DNA from: Mycolicibacterium arabiense
GTDB lineage: Bacteria > Actinomycetota > Actinomycetes > Mycobacteriales > Mycobacteriaceae
Length of the DNA stretch: 64,000 nucleotides
Direction of reading: 5' to 3'
Assembly (NCBI RefSeq): GCF_010731815.2
Contig: NZ_AP022593.1
Span: forward strand, 62,001-126,000
Below are positions 8,293 to 17,880 of this stretch, piece after piece (the stretch's first letter is position 1; each line of letters opens with the position of its first letter). The position numbers were made by a program, and so were the translations under genes. Below the pieces are notes generated by a model. It did no database searches and was not told the origin of the DNA. It was given only the letters and a program-made list of their open reading frames with translations.

Positions 8293-9630
8293 ATGGACCG
8301 GCAGAAGGAATTCGTGCTGCGCACGCTGGAGGAACGCGACATCCGGTTCGTCCGTCTCTGGTTCACCGACGTGCTCGGATACCTCAAGTCGGTCGCGATC
8401 GCGCCCGCCGAGCTGGAGGGCGCGTTCGAGGAGGGCATCGGCTTCGACGGCTCCTCCATCGAGGGCTTCGCCCGAGTCTCGGAAGCCGACATGGTGGCCC
8501 GGCCCGACCCGTCCACGTTCCAGGTCCTGCCGTGGACGACGAGCGGGGGCAAGCACCACTCGGCCCGCATGTTCTGCGACATCACCATGCCCGACGGTTC
8601 GCCGTCGTGGGCCGACTCGCGTCACGTGCTACGCCGTCAGCTCGCGCGCGCCAGCGACCTCGGCTTCTCCTGCTACGTGCACCCGGAGATCGAGTTCTTC
8701 CTCCTCAAGCCCGGCTCCGACGACGAGCCACCCGTGCCCGCCGACAACGGCGGCTACTTCGATCAGGCCGTGCACGATTCGGCGCCGAACTTCCGCAGGC
8801 ACGCCATCGACGCGTTGGAGTCGATGGGCATCTCGGTCGAGTTCAGCCACCACGAGGGAGCGCCGGGCCAGCAGGAGATCGACCTGCGCTACGCCGACGC
8901 ACTGTCGATGGCCGACAACGTGATGACGTTCCGCTACGTCGTCAAGGAGGTCGCGCTCGGAGAGGGCGTGCGGGCGTCGTTCATGCCCAAGCCGTTCGCC
9001 GAATATCCCGGCTCCGCGATGCACACGCACATGAGCCTGTTCGAGGGCGACACCAACGCCTTCCACAGCCCCGACGACCCGCTGCAGCTCTCGGACGTCG
9101 CGAAGTCCTTCATCGCGGGCATCCTCGAGCACGCCAGCGAGATCAGCGCCGTCACCAACCAGTGGGTGAACTCCTACAAGCGCCTCGTGCACGGCGGTGA
9201 GGCGCCGACGGCCGCGTCCTGGGGTGCGGCCAACCGGTCGGCTCTGGTGCGGGTCCCGATGTACACCCCGCGCAAGGCGTCCTCCCGTCGCATCGAGGTG
9301 CGCAGCCCCGACTCGGCATGCAACCCGTACCTCACGTTCGCCATCCTGCTCGCGGCCGGCCTGCGCGGCGTCGAGAAGAACTACCAGCTGGCACCGCAGG
9401 CCGAGGACAACGTCTGGACGCTGACGCCCGAGGAGCGGCGCGCCATGGGTTACAAGGAGCTGCCCGGCAGCCTCGGCGTCGCGCTCAGCGAGATGGAGAA
9501 CTCCGAGCTGGTCGCGGAAGCGCTCGGGGAGCACGTCTTCGACTACTTCCTGCGCAACAAGCGCACCGAGTGGGAGAACTACCGCAGCCACGTCACTCCG
9601 TTCGAGCTCAAGACCTACCTGTCTCTCTAG
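8293..9630 (+). CDS. glnA2: Glutamine synthetase-family protein GlnA2
   Basis: A type I glutamine synthetase homologue of 445 residues (ammonia plus glutamate to glutamine with ATP, or a related gamma-glutamyl ligation). The active-site segments GFDGSSIEGF, GSAMHTHMS and NRSALVRVP are present. At the position where adenylylated enzymes carry the target Tyr there is Trp375 in NVWTLTPEE, so it should not be a GlnE substrate. M. tuberculosis GlnA2 (Rv2222c) has the same N terminus (MDRQKEF) and length. Its true physiological substrate is less clear than for GlnA1. It precedes glnE, but glnE has its own promoter signature. Confidence 0.95.
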   Translation: MDRQKEFVLRTLEERDIRFVRLWFTDVLGYLKSVAIAPAELEGAFEEGIGFDGSSIEGFARVSEADMVARPDPSTFQVLPWTTSGGKHHSARMFCDITMPDGSPSWADSRHVLRRQLARASDLGFSCYVHPEIEFFLLKPGSDDEPPVPADNGGYFDQAVHDSAPNFRRHAIDALESMGISVEFSHHEGAPGQQEIDLRYADALSMADNVMTFRYVVKEVALGEGVRASFMPKPFAEYPGSAMHTHMSLFEGDTNAFHSPDDPLQLSDVAKSFIAGILEHASEISAVTNQWVNSYKRLVHGGEAPTAASWGAANRSALVRVPMYTPRKASSRRIEVRSPDSACNPYLTFAILLAAGLRGVEKNYQLAPQAEDNVWTLTPEERRAMGYKELPGSLGVALSEMENSELVAEALGEHVFDYFLRNKRTEWENYRSHVTPFELKTYLSL

Positions 9631-9665
9631 CGCGTCTGCGTAACCGCGGGCGGTGGCCGCTGCGC

Positions 9666-9671
9666 TAAGTT
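9666..9671 (+). promoter_or_regulatory. -10 hexamer of probable leaderless glnE promoter
   Basis: TAAGTT, six bases, then the GTG at 9678. There is no ribosome-binding site in the 47-base gap after glnA2. Confidence 0.55.
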
Positions 9672-9677
9672 CGGACC

Positions 9678-12653
9678 GTGGCCAAACCCGCGACGCAGCG
9701 ACCCACGCTGCCCAGTGTCGGCAGGCTGGGCCTGGTCGCTCCCACCGCACGCGACGACCTCGACCGACTCGGCTGGAACACCGACGCCCACGTCGAACTG
9801 CTGTGGTCGCTGTCGCGCGCCCCCGAGGCCGACGAGGCCCTGCGCGCCATCGTGCGCCTCGCCGAGGCACTCGACGGCGATTGGGACGAGCTGAACCGCG
9901 CACTGCTCACCGACAAACCCCTGCGGGGGCGCCTGTTCGGGGTGCTTGGCTCCTCACTGGCCCTCGGCGACCACCTGGTGGCCCGGCCCCAGTCGTGGCA
10001 TCTGCTGGCTGGCGACGTCGGGCTGCCGTCGGCAGAGCAGCTCGTCCGCGAGTTCGTCGACGCCGCCGAGAACGTCACCGGCCCGGCGGCGGTACCCGCA
10101 CTGCGCTCGCTGTACCGCGACCGGCTGCTGATACTGGCCGCGCTGGACGTCGCCCCCACCGTCGAGAACGAACCCGTGCTGGCCTTCTCCACCGTCGGCA
10201 AGCACCTGTCCGACCTGGCTGACGCGGCACTGGCGTCGGCACTGGTCGTCGCCACCCGCACCGTCTGCGGACCCGACACCGACGTGCCGAAGCTCGCGGT
10301 GATCGCCATGGGCAAATGCGGTGCGCGCGAACTCAACTACGTCAGCGACGTCGACGTCATCTTCGTCACCGACGACGCCGCCCACTCCAGCATGGCGCTC
10401 AACACCCGCGTCGCAGGCGAACTGATGCGGTTCGCAGGCGACGCCTTCTTCGAGGTCGACGCCGCGCTGCGGCCGGAGGGCAAACAGGGCCAACTCGTCC
10501 GCACCCTCGAGTCGCACGTCGCCTACTACGAGCGCTGGGCCAAGACCTGGGAGTTTCAGGCCCTGCTCAAGGCCCGCCCCGCTGCCGGTGACGCCGACCT
10601 CGGCGCCCAGTACGTCGACGCGCTGATGCCGATGGTGTGGACCGCCTGCGAGCGACCGGACTTCGTCCCCGACGTCCAAGCCATGCGCCGCCGCGTCGAG
10701 GAACTCGTCCCCGCCGGGGTGCGCGACCGCGAACTCAAGCTCGGTACCGGCGGGCTGCGCGACGTCGAATTCGCCGTGCAGCTACTACAACTCGTTCACG
10801 GCCGCACCGACGACGCACTGCACGTCTCCTCGACCGTCGACGCGCTGGCAGCACTCGGCGAGGGCGGCTACGTCGGACGTGACGACGCGGCCAACCTCAC
10901 CGCGTCCTACGAGTTCCTCCGGCTGCTCGAACACCGGCTGCAGCTGCAGCGGCTCAAGCGCACCCACATGCTGCCCGAACCCGACGACGAGGAGGCCATG
11001 CGCTGGCTGGCGCGCGCCGCCCACGTGCGGCCCGACGGTCAGCACGACGCGGTCGGCGTCCTGCGCGAGGAGCTGAAGCGGCAGAGCATGCGCGTCTCCC
11101 GGCTGCACGCCAAGCTGTTCTACCAGCCGCTGCTCGAGTCGGTCGGTTCCCCGACGGTGGAACTCAGCGCGAGCCTGAGCGCCCAGGCCGCCGAAAGACA
11201 GCTTGCCGCACTGGGTTACGAGGGACCGCAGAGCGCGTTGACCCACCTGGCCGCGCTGACCAGCCACGGCGGCAGACGCGGACGCGTGCAGCAGGTGCTG
11301 CTGCCCACCCTGCTCGACTGGCTGTCCGACACCCCCGACCCGGACGCCGGCCTGCTGGCCTACCGCCGCATCAGCGAGGAACTCGCCGACGAGCGTTGGT
11401 ATCTCGCGGCGCTGCGCGACGAGGGCGCCGTGGCCAAGCGGCTCATGCGGGTGCTCGGCACGTCGGCGTACGTGCCCGATCTGCTGCTGCGGGCCCCGGA
11501 GGTGATTCGGCAGTACGCCGACGGGCCCAACGGCGCCAAACTCCTCGAAGTCGAACCCGACGGCTTCGCCCGGTCGCTGGTCGCCTCGTCCGGGCGGCAC
11601 GCCGATCCGGTGCGTGCGATCGCCGCGGCACGGACCCTGCGCCGCCGGGAGCTGGCCCGCATCGCCTCCGCCGACCTGCTCGGGCTGCTCGAGGTCACCG
11701 AGGTGTGCAAGGGGCTGACGTCGGTGTGGGTGGCCGTGCTGCAGGCCGCGCTCGACGCGGTGACCCGCGCCAGTACGCCCGCGGGCGGGCCACCCGCGGT
11801 GATCGCGGTCATCGGCATGGGGCGCCTCGGCGGCAAGGAACTCGGTTACGGGTCGGACGCGGACGTGATGTTCGTGTGCGAACCCGTCGGCGGCGCAGAG
11901 GAATCCGTCGCCGTGAAGTGGGCCACCTCGATCGCCGAGCAGGTACGCGCCAGGCTCGGCACGCCCAGCGGTGACCCGCCCCTGGAGGTCGACGCCAACC
12001 TGCGGCCCGAGGGGCGCAGCGGCCCGCTGGTCCGCACGCTCGCGTCCTACCGCGCCTACTACGCCCAGTGGGTGCAGACGTGGGAGGTGCAGGCGCTACT
12101 GCGCGCGCACTGCGTCGCCGGCGACGAGGATCTGGGGCAGCGGTTCCTGCTGATGATCGACGACATCAGGTACCCGCCCGACGGCGTGTCCGCGTCGGCC
12201 GTGCAGGAGATCAGGCGCATCAAGGCACGCGTCGACGCCGAGCGACTGCCCCGCGGCGCCGACCCGAACACCCACACCAAGCTCGGTCGCGGCGGGCTCG
12301 CGGACATCGAGTGGACGGTGCAGCTGCTGCAGTTGCGCCACGCGCATCGGATCCCCGCGCTGCACAACACCTCGACGCTCGAGACCCTCAACGCCATCGG
12401 TGCGGCCGAACTCATCGCCGAAGGCGACGTCGACCTGCTGCGACAGGCGTGGCTGACGGCGACCAAGGCCCGCAACGCGCTGGTGCTCGTCAAGGGCAAG
12501 CCGACCGACCAACTCCCTGGGCCCGGCCGTCAGCTCAATGCCGTGGCGCAGGCCGCGGGGTGGGCCAACGGCGACGGTAGTGAATTCCTGGACAACTACC
12601 TACGGGTGACGCGCCGCGCGAAGACCGTGGTGCGCAGAATCTTCGGAGAATAG
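9678..12653 (+). CDS. glnE: Bifunctional glutamine synthetase adenylyltransferase/deadenylase
   Basis: GlnE attaches AMP to a tyrosine of glutamine synthetase under nitrogen excess and removes it under limitation. The 991 residues hold two nucleotidyltransferase domains with SDxD metal-binding motifs: [15 protein letters not shown] near residue 215 and [17 protein letters not shown] near residue 720. Each is followed by the conserved [15 protein letters not shown] strand and a GlnD-type helical region. The target in this window is GlnA1, which has the tyrosine; GlnA2 lacks it. The GTG start matches a leaderless -10. The gene ends immediately before the ATG of the thioesterase (TAGATG). Confidence 0.96.
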   Translation: MAKPATQRPTLPSVGRLGLVAPTARDDLDRLGWNTDAHVELLWSLSRAPEADEALRAIVRLAEALDGDWDELNRALLTDKPLRGRLFGVLGSSLALGDHLVARPQSWHLLAGDVGLPSAEQLVREFVDAAENVTGPAAVPALRSLYRDRLLILAALDVAPTVENEPVLAFSTVGKHLSDLADAALASALVVATRTVCGPDTDVPKLAVIAMGKCGARELNYVSDVDVIFVTDDAAHSSMALNTRVAGELMRFAGDAFFEVDAALRPEGKQGQLVRTLESHVAYYERWAKTWEFQALLKARPAAGDADLGAQYVDALMPMVWTACERPDFVPDVQAMRRRVEELVPAGVRDRELKLGTGGLRDVEFAVQLLQLVHGRTDDALHVSSTVDALAALGEGGYVGRDDAANLTASYEFLRLLEHRLQLQRLKRTHMLPEPDDEEAMRWLARAAHVRPDGQHDAVGVLREELKRQSMRVSRLHAKLFYQPLLESVGSPTVELSASLSAQAAERQLAALGYEGPQSALTHLAALTSHGGRRGRVQQVLLPTLLDWLSDTPDPDAGLLAYRRISEELADERWYLAALRDEGAVAKRLMRVLGTSAYVPDLLLRAPEVIRQYADGPNGAKLLEVEPDGFARSLVASSGRHADPVRAIAAARTLRRRELARIASADLLGLLEVTEVCKGLTSVWVAVLQAALDAVTRASTPAGGPPAVIAVIGMGRLGGKELGYGSDADVMFVCEPVGGAEESVAVKWATSIAEQVRARLGTPSGDPPLEVDANLRPEGRSGPLVRTLASYRAYYAQWVQTWEVQALLRAHCVAGDEDLGQRFLLMIDDIRYPPDGVSASAVQEIRRIKARVDAERLPRGADPNTHTKLGRGGLADIEWTVQLLQLRHAHRIPALHNTSTLETLNAIGAAELIAEGDVDLLRQAWLTATKARNALVLVKGKPTDQLPGPGRQLNAVAQAAGWANGDGSEFLDNYLRVTRRAKTVVRRIFGE

Positions 12654-13331
12654 ATGGCGATGCAGGACTTCCCGTTCGACGTGATCACCGCCGACGAGTA
12701 CGACCGGCTGCGCGCCGCCTACGAGCCGCTCACCGAATCGATGCGCAGGCTCGTCGCTGCGGGCATCCGCACCGGGGTGGACGTGGACGAGATCCGGCAG
12801 GCGCAGGCGGCCATCGACCTGGCGACCGAGGTGCTCGAACGGACGCAGCGCGACACCACGTCGACGCTCCGGCACGCAGGAACCGGGCGGCCGCTGGCGT
12901 GGGCGAATCCGGCCGTCGGACTGCGCAATGCGATCGCCCCGCCGATGGACATCCGGCACGAATCCGACGGCACCTGCTGGGCGGAGTTCACGCTCGGCCC
13001 CGCCTACGAGGGCCCGCCCGGCCTGGTGCACGGCGGCATCTGCGCCCTGGTGCTCGACCACATCCTCGGCGAGGCGGCCAGCGACGGGCTCACCAAGCCA
13101 CTGTTCACCGGGACGATCACGCTGAAGTACATGCGCGGGACCCCGCTGGGCCCGGTGCGGGCGGAGGCGTTCATCGAGCGCACCGAGGGCATCAAGACCT
13201 ACGCACGCGGGTATCTCGGTGACGCGCAGGGCCACACCGTGGAGGCTGACGGGGTGTTCATTCGCCCGGCGTGGGCGCGGGATCCCGGCGGGCAGGAGCG
13301 CAGCGACTCGGGGATTAGGGACAGCGCGTGA
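12654..13331 (+). CDS. PaaI-type hot-dog thioesterase
   Basis: A 225-residue protein whose C-terminal 130 residues form a hot-dog thioesterase domain: GPPGLVHGGICALVLDH matches the PaaI family HGG motif, followed by the LKYMRGTPLGP strand. The N-terminal 90 residues are helical and less conserved. Acyl-CoA hydrolysis is inferred; the substrate is unknown. Its ATG follows the glnE stop with no gap, and its stop overlaps the next start (GTGA), so all three are probably translated from one message. I recall no gene here in M. tuberculosis. Confidence 0.85.
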   Translation: MAMQDFPFDVITADEYDRLRAAYEPLTESMRRLVAAGIRTGVDVDEIRQAQAAIDLATEVLERTQRDTTSTLRHAGTGRPLAWANPAVGLRNAIAPPMDIRHESDGTCWAEFTLGPAYEGPPGLVHGGICALVLDHILGEAASDGLTKPLFTGTITLKYMRGTPLGPVRAEAFIERTEGIKTYARGYLGDAQGHTVEADGVFIRPAWARDPGGQERSDSGIRDSA

Positions 13332-14188
13332 GGTTCTACGTCAGCACGGCGTTCCTCGACATCAAGGAGGTCGTCGAAGTGGCCAAGGCCGCAGACGATC
13401 TCGGGTACGAGGGCATGGGCATCCCGGATCACGTGATCAACCTCGAGACCCTCGAGACGCCCTACCCGTACACGAAGGACGGCTCCCGTCGCTGGGAGGC
13501 GTTCACGCACTGGCCCGACCCGTGGGTGATGATCGGCGCGATCGCGCTGGCGACGAGCAGGCTGAAGTTCGTCACGACCGTCTACCTGCCCGCGATGCGC
13601 GACCCGTACTCGGCGGCCAAGGCCATCGGCACGGCTGCCTGCCTGGCCGAGGGGCGGCTGGAACTCGGCATCGGCGTCGGCTGGTGCGAGGAGGAGTTCA
13701 CCCTGATGGGCCAGCGGTTCGACCGCCGCGGCAAGCGCACCGACGAGATGCTCGAACTCATGCGGGCGCTGTGGCAGCCGGGGTGGACCGAGTTCGACGG
13801 CGAGTTCTACACCACGCCGCGGCTGGAGATGGAACCCACGCCACCACACATTCCGATCTACGTCGGCGGGCTGTCGAACGTCGCGCTGCGCCGAGCTGCC
13901 CGCAACGACGGCTGGATCGGCGACCTGATCACCACCGAGCAGGCCATCGCCTCGGTCGATCGGATCCGCGCCCTGCGTGCCGAAAGCGGCTTGGGCATGG
14001 ACGACTTCACGGTCATCACGCCGCTGACCGACGCCTTCACCCCTGAGCACTACGCCCGGGCGGAGGCCGCGGGCATCGACGGCATCATCACGATGCCGTG
14101 GATGTTCTACAGCGGACCGACGGCGTCGCTGAGCGAGAAGATCGACGGCATGAAGCGGTTCCGCAAGGACCTCGGCCTCGACGCCTAG
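13328..14188 (+). CDS. LLM-class (probably F420-dependent) oxidoreductase
   Basis: A 286-residue TIM-barrel flavin/F420 oxidoreductase of the luciferase-like monooxygenase superfamily, close to the TIGR03619 group. Seen are an N-terminal strand, GIPDHVI, TTVYLPAMRDP, and the GRLELGIGVGWCEEEF motif around residues 115-130. Mycobacteria use F420 in many such enzymes, so F420 is inferred rather than proved. The GTG start overlaps the thioesterase TGA, implying translational coupling and perhaps a shared pathway. Its stop shares a CTAG with the convergent DoxX gene. Confidence 0.85.
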   Translation: MRFYVSTAFLDIKEVVEVAKAADDLGYEGMGIPDHVINLETLETPYPYTKDGSRRWEAFTHWPDPWVMIGAIALATSRLKFVTTVYLPAMRDPYSAAKAIGTAACLAEGRLELGIGVGWCEEEFTLMGQRFDRRGKRTDEMLELMRALWQPGWTEFDGEFYTTPRLEMEPTPPHIPIYVGGLSNVALRRAARNDGWIGDLITTEQAIASVDRIRALRAESGLGMDDFTVITPLTDAFTPEHYARAEAAGIDGIITMPWMFYSGPTASLSEKIDGMKRFRKDLGLDA

Positions 14189-14616
14189 CGCGTGGCCGCG
14201 GTGCGTCGTCTACCGGCGAGCACGGTGTCGAGTGCGTATGCGCCGCCGCCGGCGAAGACCAGCAGGAAGAAGCCGAAGCAGAACAGCACCGGGGTCTCGC
14301 CGCCGTTCTGCAGCGGGTGCAGGCCGTCCGGTTGGTGCCGCCAGAAGTAGGCGACGGCCATCGTGCCCGAGGCGATGAACGCCGCGATCCGGGTGAACAG
14401 GCCCGTCATGATGAGCAGTCCCGCAACGACTTCGATCACACCGGCCCACCACGCCGGCCAGGCGCCGAAGGGCACTGGCCCGTTGCCCGTGTCCACCGGC
14501 CAGGCGAGCAGCTTCGCCCCGCCGTGCACCAGGAACAGCAGGCCGAGCACGACGCGGAACAGGCTCAGCACGGCAGGGAACAACGAGTTCAGGCGCAGCT
14601 CAAGGGATTGCGGCAT
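14185..14616 (-). CDS. DoxX family membrane protein (copy 1)
   Basis: A 143-residue integral membrane protein with four predicted helices and the family signature FRIVLGLLFLVHGGAKLL. It has PFGAWPAWWAGVIEVVAGLLI and FASGTMAVAYFW-like segments shared with the next two genes. DoxX proteins are small quinone-oxidoreductase or thiol-stress-associated membrane proteins; the role here is unknown. It is the last of three adjacent paralogues on this strand and ends in a CTAG shared with the oxidoreductase gene. Confidence 0.88.
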   Translation of the reverse strand: MPQSLELRLNSLFPAVLSLFRVVLGLLFLVHGGAKLLAWPVDTGNGPVPFGAWPAWWAGVIEVVAGLLIMTGLFTRIAAFIASGTMAVAYFWRHQPDGLHPLQNGGETPVLFCFGFFLLVFAGGGAYALDTVLAGRRRTAATR

Positions 14617-14690
14617 GACGCCAACCGTACCGATTCGGCGGTTCGCCGTGGGGCCTAGCTTCTCGACGTCACCACTGTGACATCGGTGGC

Positions 14691-15236
14691 TCAGTAGCGG
14701 TTGCGGCGGAACCGGCTGAGCAGTCCGCCGCGAGGTGCCGCACCGCGTCCGGTGACCACTCCGCCACCCGGCGCAGCGGTGCCGCTGACGACGCGTTGTC
14801 CGCGCGCAGCCCCTCCGACCATCCCGCCGCGACGGCGAGCGTCGAGTGACAGGGATCCGCCGCCGAGCGCGGCCAGCAGCAGGAACGCGAAGCAGTACAT
14901 GAGCGCGGGCTCGCCGCCGTTGCCACCCATGCCCGCGTCATAGGGCCAGAAGCCGTTGGGCATCCAGTGCTGCCAGATGTACGCGACGGCCATGTGACCC
15001 GACGCGATGAATGCCGCGATGCGGGTGAACAGCCCCACCAGAATCAGTAGGCCCGTGACCAATTCGATGATCCCGGCCCACCAGCCTGGCCAGGTACCGA
15101 CGGGGATGGAAGCACCAAGGGGCCAGCCGAACACCTTCATGGTGCCGTGCAGTGTGAAGAGGAGTCCGAAGATGATGCGGAAGACGCTCAGGACGGGGGA
15201 GGAAAAGCCCGCGAGCCGGTTCTCGAAGGTCGCCAT
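14691..15236 (-). CDS. DoxX family membrane protein (copy 2, extended C terminus)
   Basis: Paralogue of copies 1 and 3, 181 residues. The core begins MATFENRLAGFSSPVLSVFR, parallel to MTNFESKLTLLTPTVVSVFR in copy 3, which is why I chose the ATG at 15236 over a TTG two codons earlier. HGTMKVFGW and GTWPGWWAGIIELVTGLLI are conserved. It differs in a Gly/Arg-rich cytoplasmic tail of about 45 residues ending FRRNRY. The tail is low-complexity and may be unstructured. Function unknown. Confidence 0.87.
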   Translation of the reverse strand: MATFENRLAGFSSPVLSVFRIIFGLLFTLHGTMKVFGWPLGASIPVGTWPGWWAGIIELVTGLLILVGLFTRIAAFIASGHMAVAYIWQHWMPNGFWPYDAGMGGNGGEPALMYCFAFLLLAALGGGSLSLDARRRGGMVGGAARGQRVVSGTAAPGGGVVTGRGAAPRGGLLSRFRRNRY

Positions 15237-15288
15237 GGGCAAACCCTACGCCCGCCCCGGACAGGAACCTCTCAGGTTCACGCGACCG

Positions 15289-15723
15289 TTATCGGACTGT
15301 ACTTCTCGAGCGCTTGCGGGTGGGCTGGGCGCGCATCGCGTCGAGTGCGTACGCACCGCCGCCGGTGAACACCAGCAGCAGGAAGCCGAAGCACAGGACG
15401 ACGGGTAATTCGCCGCCGTTCTCGACGGGCCACGACCCCTTCGGGGGATGGATCATGAAGTACGCGAAGGCCATTTGGCCCGACGCGATGAACGCGGCGA
15501 ACCGGGTGACGAAGCCGATCAGGATGAGGACGCCCGCGAGGAGTTCGATGACGCCGGCCCACCACAGCGGGAACGAGCCGAACGGGATGTCCACCGGCGC
15601 GGCGACCGGCCAGTCGAACAGCTTCTGCGTGCCTCGGATCGTGAACAGCAGGCCCAGCACGATCCGGAACACGCTCACGACCGTGGGCGTGAGCAGCGTC
15701 AGCTTCGACTCGAAGTTCGTCAT
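15289..15723 (-). CDS. DoxX family membrane protein (copy 3)
   Basis: A 144-residue four-helix DoxX protein, first of the three-gene run. The usual HG at the end of helix one is RG here (FTIRGTQKLFDW). PFGSFPLWWAGVIELLAGVLI and ASGQMAFAYF are shared with the neighbours. The C terminus is basic. It starts about 100 bases after the glnA1 stop, separated by a large hairpin, so it is probably transcribed independently or only by read-through. Confidence 0.88.
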   Translation of the reverse strand: MTNFESKLTLLTPTVVSVFRIVLGLLFTIRGTQKLFDWPVAAPVDIPFGSFPLWWAGVIELLAGVLILIGFVTRFAAFIASGQMAFAYFMIHPPKGSWPVENGGELPVVLCFGFLLLVFTGGGAYALDAMRAQPTRKRSRSTVR

Positions 15724-15745
15724 GGCGCAGACCCTAGTGACCCCG

Positions 15746-15808
15746 CGCCGAACTGGAGAGTCACGTCGCCATCGCAGGGGAATCGCGACGTGACGCTCCA
15801 GTTCGGCG
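15746..15808 (-). terminator. Large hairpin downstream of glnA1
   Basis: Two 24-base arms (15746-15769 and 15785-15808) pair with a single mismatch around a 15-base loop. It starts 17 bases after the glnA1 stop. There is no T tract, as is common for mycobacterial intrinsic terminators, and it could equally be a dispersed palindromic repeat. Confidence 0.65.
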
Positions 15809-15825
15809 GCGAAGTCGGGGGGGAC

Positions 15826-17262
15826 TCAGACGTCGTAGTACAGCGAGAACTCGTACGGGTGAGGCCGGATCTGGATCGGCATGATCTCGTTCTCACGCTT
15901 GTACGAGATCCAGGTCTCGATCAGGTCCTCGGTGAACACGCCACCCTCGGTGAGGTATTCGTGGTCCTCCTCGAGCTTGTCGATGACCGCGGACAACGAG
16001 GTGGGCGCCTGCGGGATCGCGGCGGCCTCGTCCGGCGGCAGCTCGTAGAGGTCCTTGTCGACGGGCGTCAGCGGCTCGATCTTCTTCTTGATGCCGTCGA
16101 TGCCTGCCATCAGCATGGCCGCGAACGCCAGGTACGGGTTACCCGAGCTGTCCGGGCAACGGAATTCGAGGCGCTTGGCCTTCGGGTTGTTGCCGGTGAT
16201 CGGGATGCGGACGCACGCCGAGCGGTTGCGCTGGCTGTACACCAGGTTGATCGGTGCCTCGTAGCCGGGAACGAGACGCTTGTAGGAGTTCACCGTCGGG
16301 TTGGTGAACGCCAGCAGCGACGGCGCGTGGTGCAGGATGCCGCCGATGTAGTGGCGGGCGAGGTCCGACAGACCCGCGTAGCCCGACTCGTCGTGGAACA
16401 GCGGCTGGCCGTCCTTCCACAGCGACTGGTGGGCGTGCATGCCGGAACCGTTGTCACCGAACAGCGGCTTGGGCATGAACGTGACGGTCTTGCCGTTCTT
16501 CCACGCGGTGTTCTTGATGATGTACTTGAACAGCAACACGTCGTCCGCCGCGTGCAGCAGGGTGTTGAACTTGTAGTTGATCTCCGCCTGGCCCGCGGTG
16601 CCGACCTCGTGGTGGCCGCGCTCGAGGATGAAGCCGGCGTTCTGGAGGTTGGTGGCCATCTCGTCGCGCAGGTCGACGTAGTGGTCGTACGGGGCGACCG
16701 GGAAGTAGCCGCCCTTGGGGCGCACCTTGTATCCCAGGTTGGGGCTGCCGTCGGCCTCGAAGGGCTCGCCGGTGTTCCACCAGCCGGACTCGGAGTCGAC
16801 CTCGTAGGAGGTGCCGTTGATCTTGGAGTCGAACGTCACCGAGTCGAAGATGTAGAACTCGGCCTCGGCACCGAAGAAGCAGGTGTCGGCGATGCCGGTG
16901 CTGGCGAGGTAGTTCTCCGCCTTGCGGGCCACGTTGCGCGGGTCGCGGGAGTAGGCCTCGCGGGTGAAGGGGTCGTGCACGAAGAAGCTGAGGTTCAGCG
17001 TCTTGGCCTTGCGGAAGGGGTCGATGCGCGCCGTCTCGGGATCGGGCAGCAGCATCATGTCCGACTCGTGGATGGACTGGAAGCCGCGGACCGACGAGCC
17101 GTCGAACGCGAGGCCGTCCTCGAAGACGCTCTCATCGAACGCCGAGGCCGGGATCGAGAAGTGCTGGACGACACCCGGAAGATCGCAGAAACGGATGTCG
17201 ACGTACTCGACCTTCTCGTCCTGGATCGTCTTGATGATGTCGTCGGCCGTCTTTTCTGCCAC
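15826..17262 (-). CDS. glnA1: Glutamine synthetase type I (GlnA1)
   Basis: The main ammonia-assimilating enzyme, a dodecamer making glutamine from glutamate, ammonia and ATP. At 478 residues it has the length of M. tuberculosis GlnA1. The motifs [30 protein letters not shown] and NRSACVRIP are present. Tyr406 in LYELPPDE is the expected adenylylation site for GlnE, encoded nearby. In M. tuberculosis this enzyme is also exported and affects the poly-glutamate cell-wall layer. The GTG start has a strong AAAGGAG ribosome-binding site. A GlnR-like box and a TTGACT/CATAGC promoter lie upstream. Confidence 0.97.
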   Translation of the reverse strand: MAEKTADDIIKTIQDEKVEYVDIRFCDLPGVVQHFSIPASAFDESVFEDGLAFDGSSVRGFQSIHESDMMLLPDPETARIDPFRKAKTLNLSFFVHDPFTREAYSRDPRNVARKAENYLASTGIADTCFFGAEAEFYIFDSVTFDSKINGTSYEVDSESGWWNTGEPFEADGSPNLGYKVRPKGGYFPVAPYDHYVDLRDEMATNLQNAGFILERGHHEVGTAGQAEINYKFNTLLHAADDVLLFKYIIKNTAWKNGKTVTFMPKPLFGDNGSGMHAHQSLWKDGQPLFHDESGYAGLSDLARHYIGGILHHAPSLLAFTNPTVNSYKRLVPGYEAPINLVYSQRNRSACVRIPITGNNPKAKRLEFRCPDSSGNPYLAFAAMLMAGIDGIKKKIEPLTPVDKDLYELPPDEAAAIPQAPTSLSAVIDKLEEDHEYLTEGGVFTEDLIETWISYKRENEIMPIQIRPHPYEFSLYYDV

Positions 17263-17299
17263 TTAGAAATCTCCTTTGACTGGATACCCGCCGACTGAC

Positions 17300-17351
17300 G
17301 CTATGGACACGATGTTGCACGGCAGTCAACCGCATGTTGCGCCGACGTTAC
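17300..17351 (-). promoter_or_regulatory. glnA1 promoter with GlnR-like box
   Basis: Read on the minus strand: GTAAC-n6-GCAAC at 17336-17351 (AC-n9-AC), then TTGACT (17324-17329), an 18-base spacer and CATAGC (17300-17305). The box is centred roughly 50 bases before the inferred start point, a normal place for an activator such as GlnR. Confidence 0.5.
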
Positions 17352-17386
17352 GCGTCGCCATTTCCCGGGCCCGATCGCGCTCGCCA

Positions 17387-17392
17387 TATGCT
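17387..17392 (+). promoter_or_regulatory. -10 hexamer of probable leaderless promoter for the RDD gene
   Basis: TATGCT followed by seven bases and the ATG at 17400. This decides the start in favour of 17400 over in-frame codons at 17334 and 17388. Confidence 0.6.
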
Positions 17393-17399
17393 GGACCGC

Positions 17400-17876
17400 A
17401 TGGCCCGCACCTTCGGTTCTTGGCTCTCCGGTCCGCCCCAACCCGAGGCGGGCGACCCGAGCGCAGGACCCAACGAGTACCCCGGGCAGCAACTCGGCCT
17501 GCCGCCGTCGGGCAGCGGGTCGCTGGTCGGCTGGGGTCGCCGGATCGGGGCCCTGGCGATCGACTGGTTCATCGCCTATGGGCTCGGTGCGCTCGCCATG
17601 TCGATGGGGCTGGTGTCGATGAACGTGCTCTCGACCGCGGTACTGGTGATCTGGCTGATCCTCGGCGTCGTCGCGGTGCGGCTGTTCGGCTTCACCCCGG
17701 GCCAGGCCGCGCTCGGCCTACGCGTCGCCTCGGTCGACAACCGGATCCACGTCGGCATGGGCCGCGCGCTGATACGCGGCCTGCTGATCGCGCTCGTCGT
17801 CCCGCCGCTGTTCACCGACACCGACGGCCGCGGCCTGCAGGACAAGGCAACCGGCACCGCGATCGTCCGGCGCTGA
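17400..17876 (+). CDS. RDD family membrane protein
   Basis: A 158-residue protein with a Pro/Gly-rich cytoplasmic start of about 45 residues and then an RDD domain with three hydrophobic segments. The family signature appears as RRIGALAIDWFI, where Arg-Asp residues flank helix one, and GFTPGQAALGLRV before helix three. RDD proteins are often minor membrane proteins; some act as cation transporters. Role here unknown. It matches Rv2219A by position, divergent from glnA1 and convergent with the amidohydrolase gene 4 bases away. Confidence 0.85.
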   Translation: MARTFGSWLSGPPQPEAGDPSAGPNEYPGQQLGLPPSGSGSLVGWGRRIGALAIDWFIAYGLGALAMSMGLVSMNVLSTAVLVIWLILGVVAVRLFGFTPGQAALGLRVASVDNRIHVGMGRALIRGLLIALVVPPLFTDTDGRGLQDKATGTAIVRR

Positions 17877-17880
17877 CCGC

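Noticed and set aside
15448..17298. Long plus-strand open frame opposite glnA1
   Set aside because: Antisense shadow of the well-supported glnA1 gene; the translation is low-complexity.
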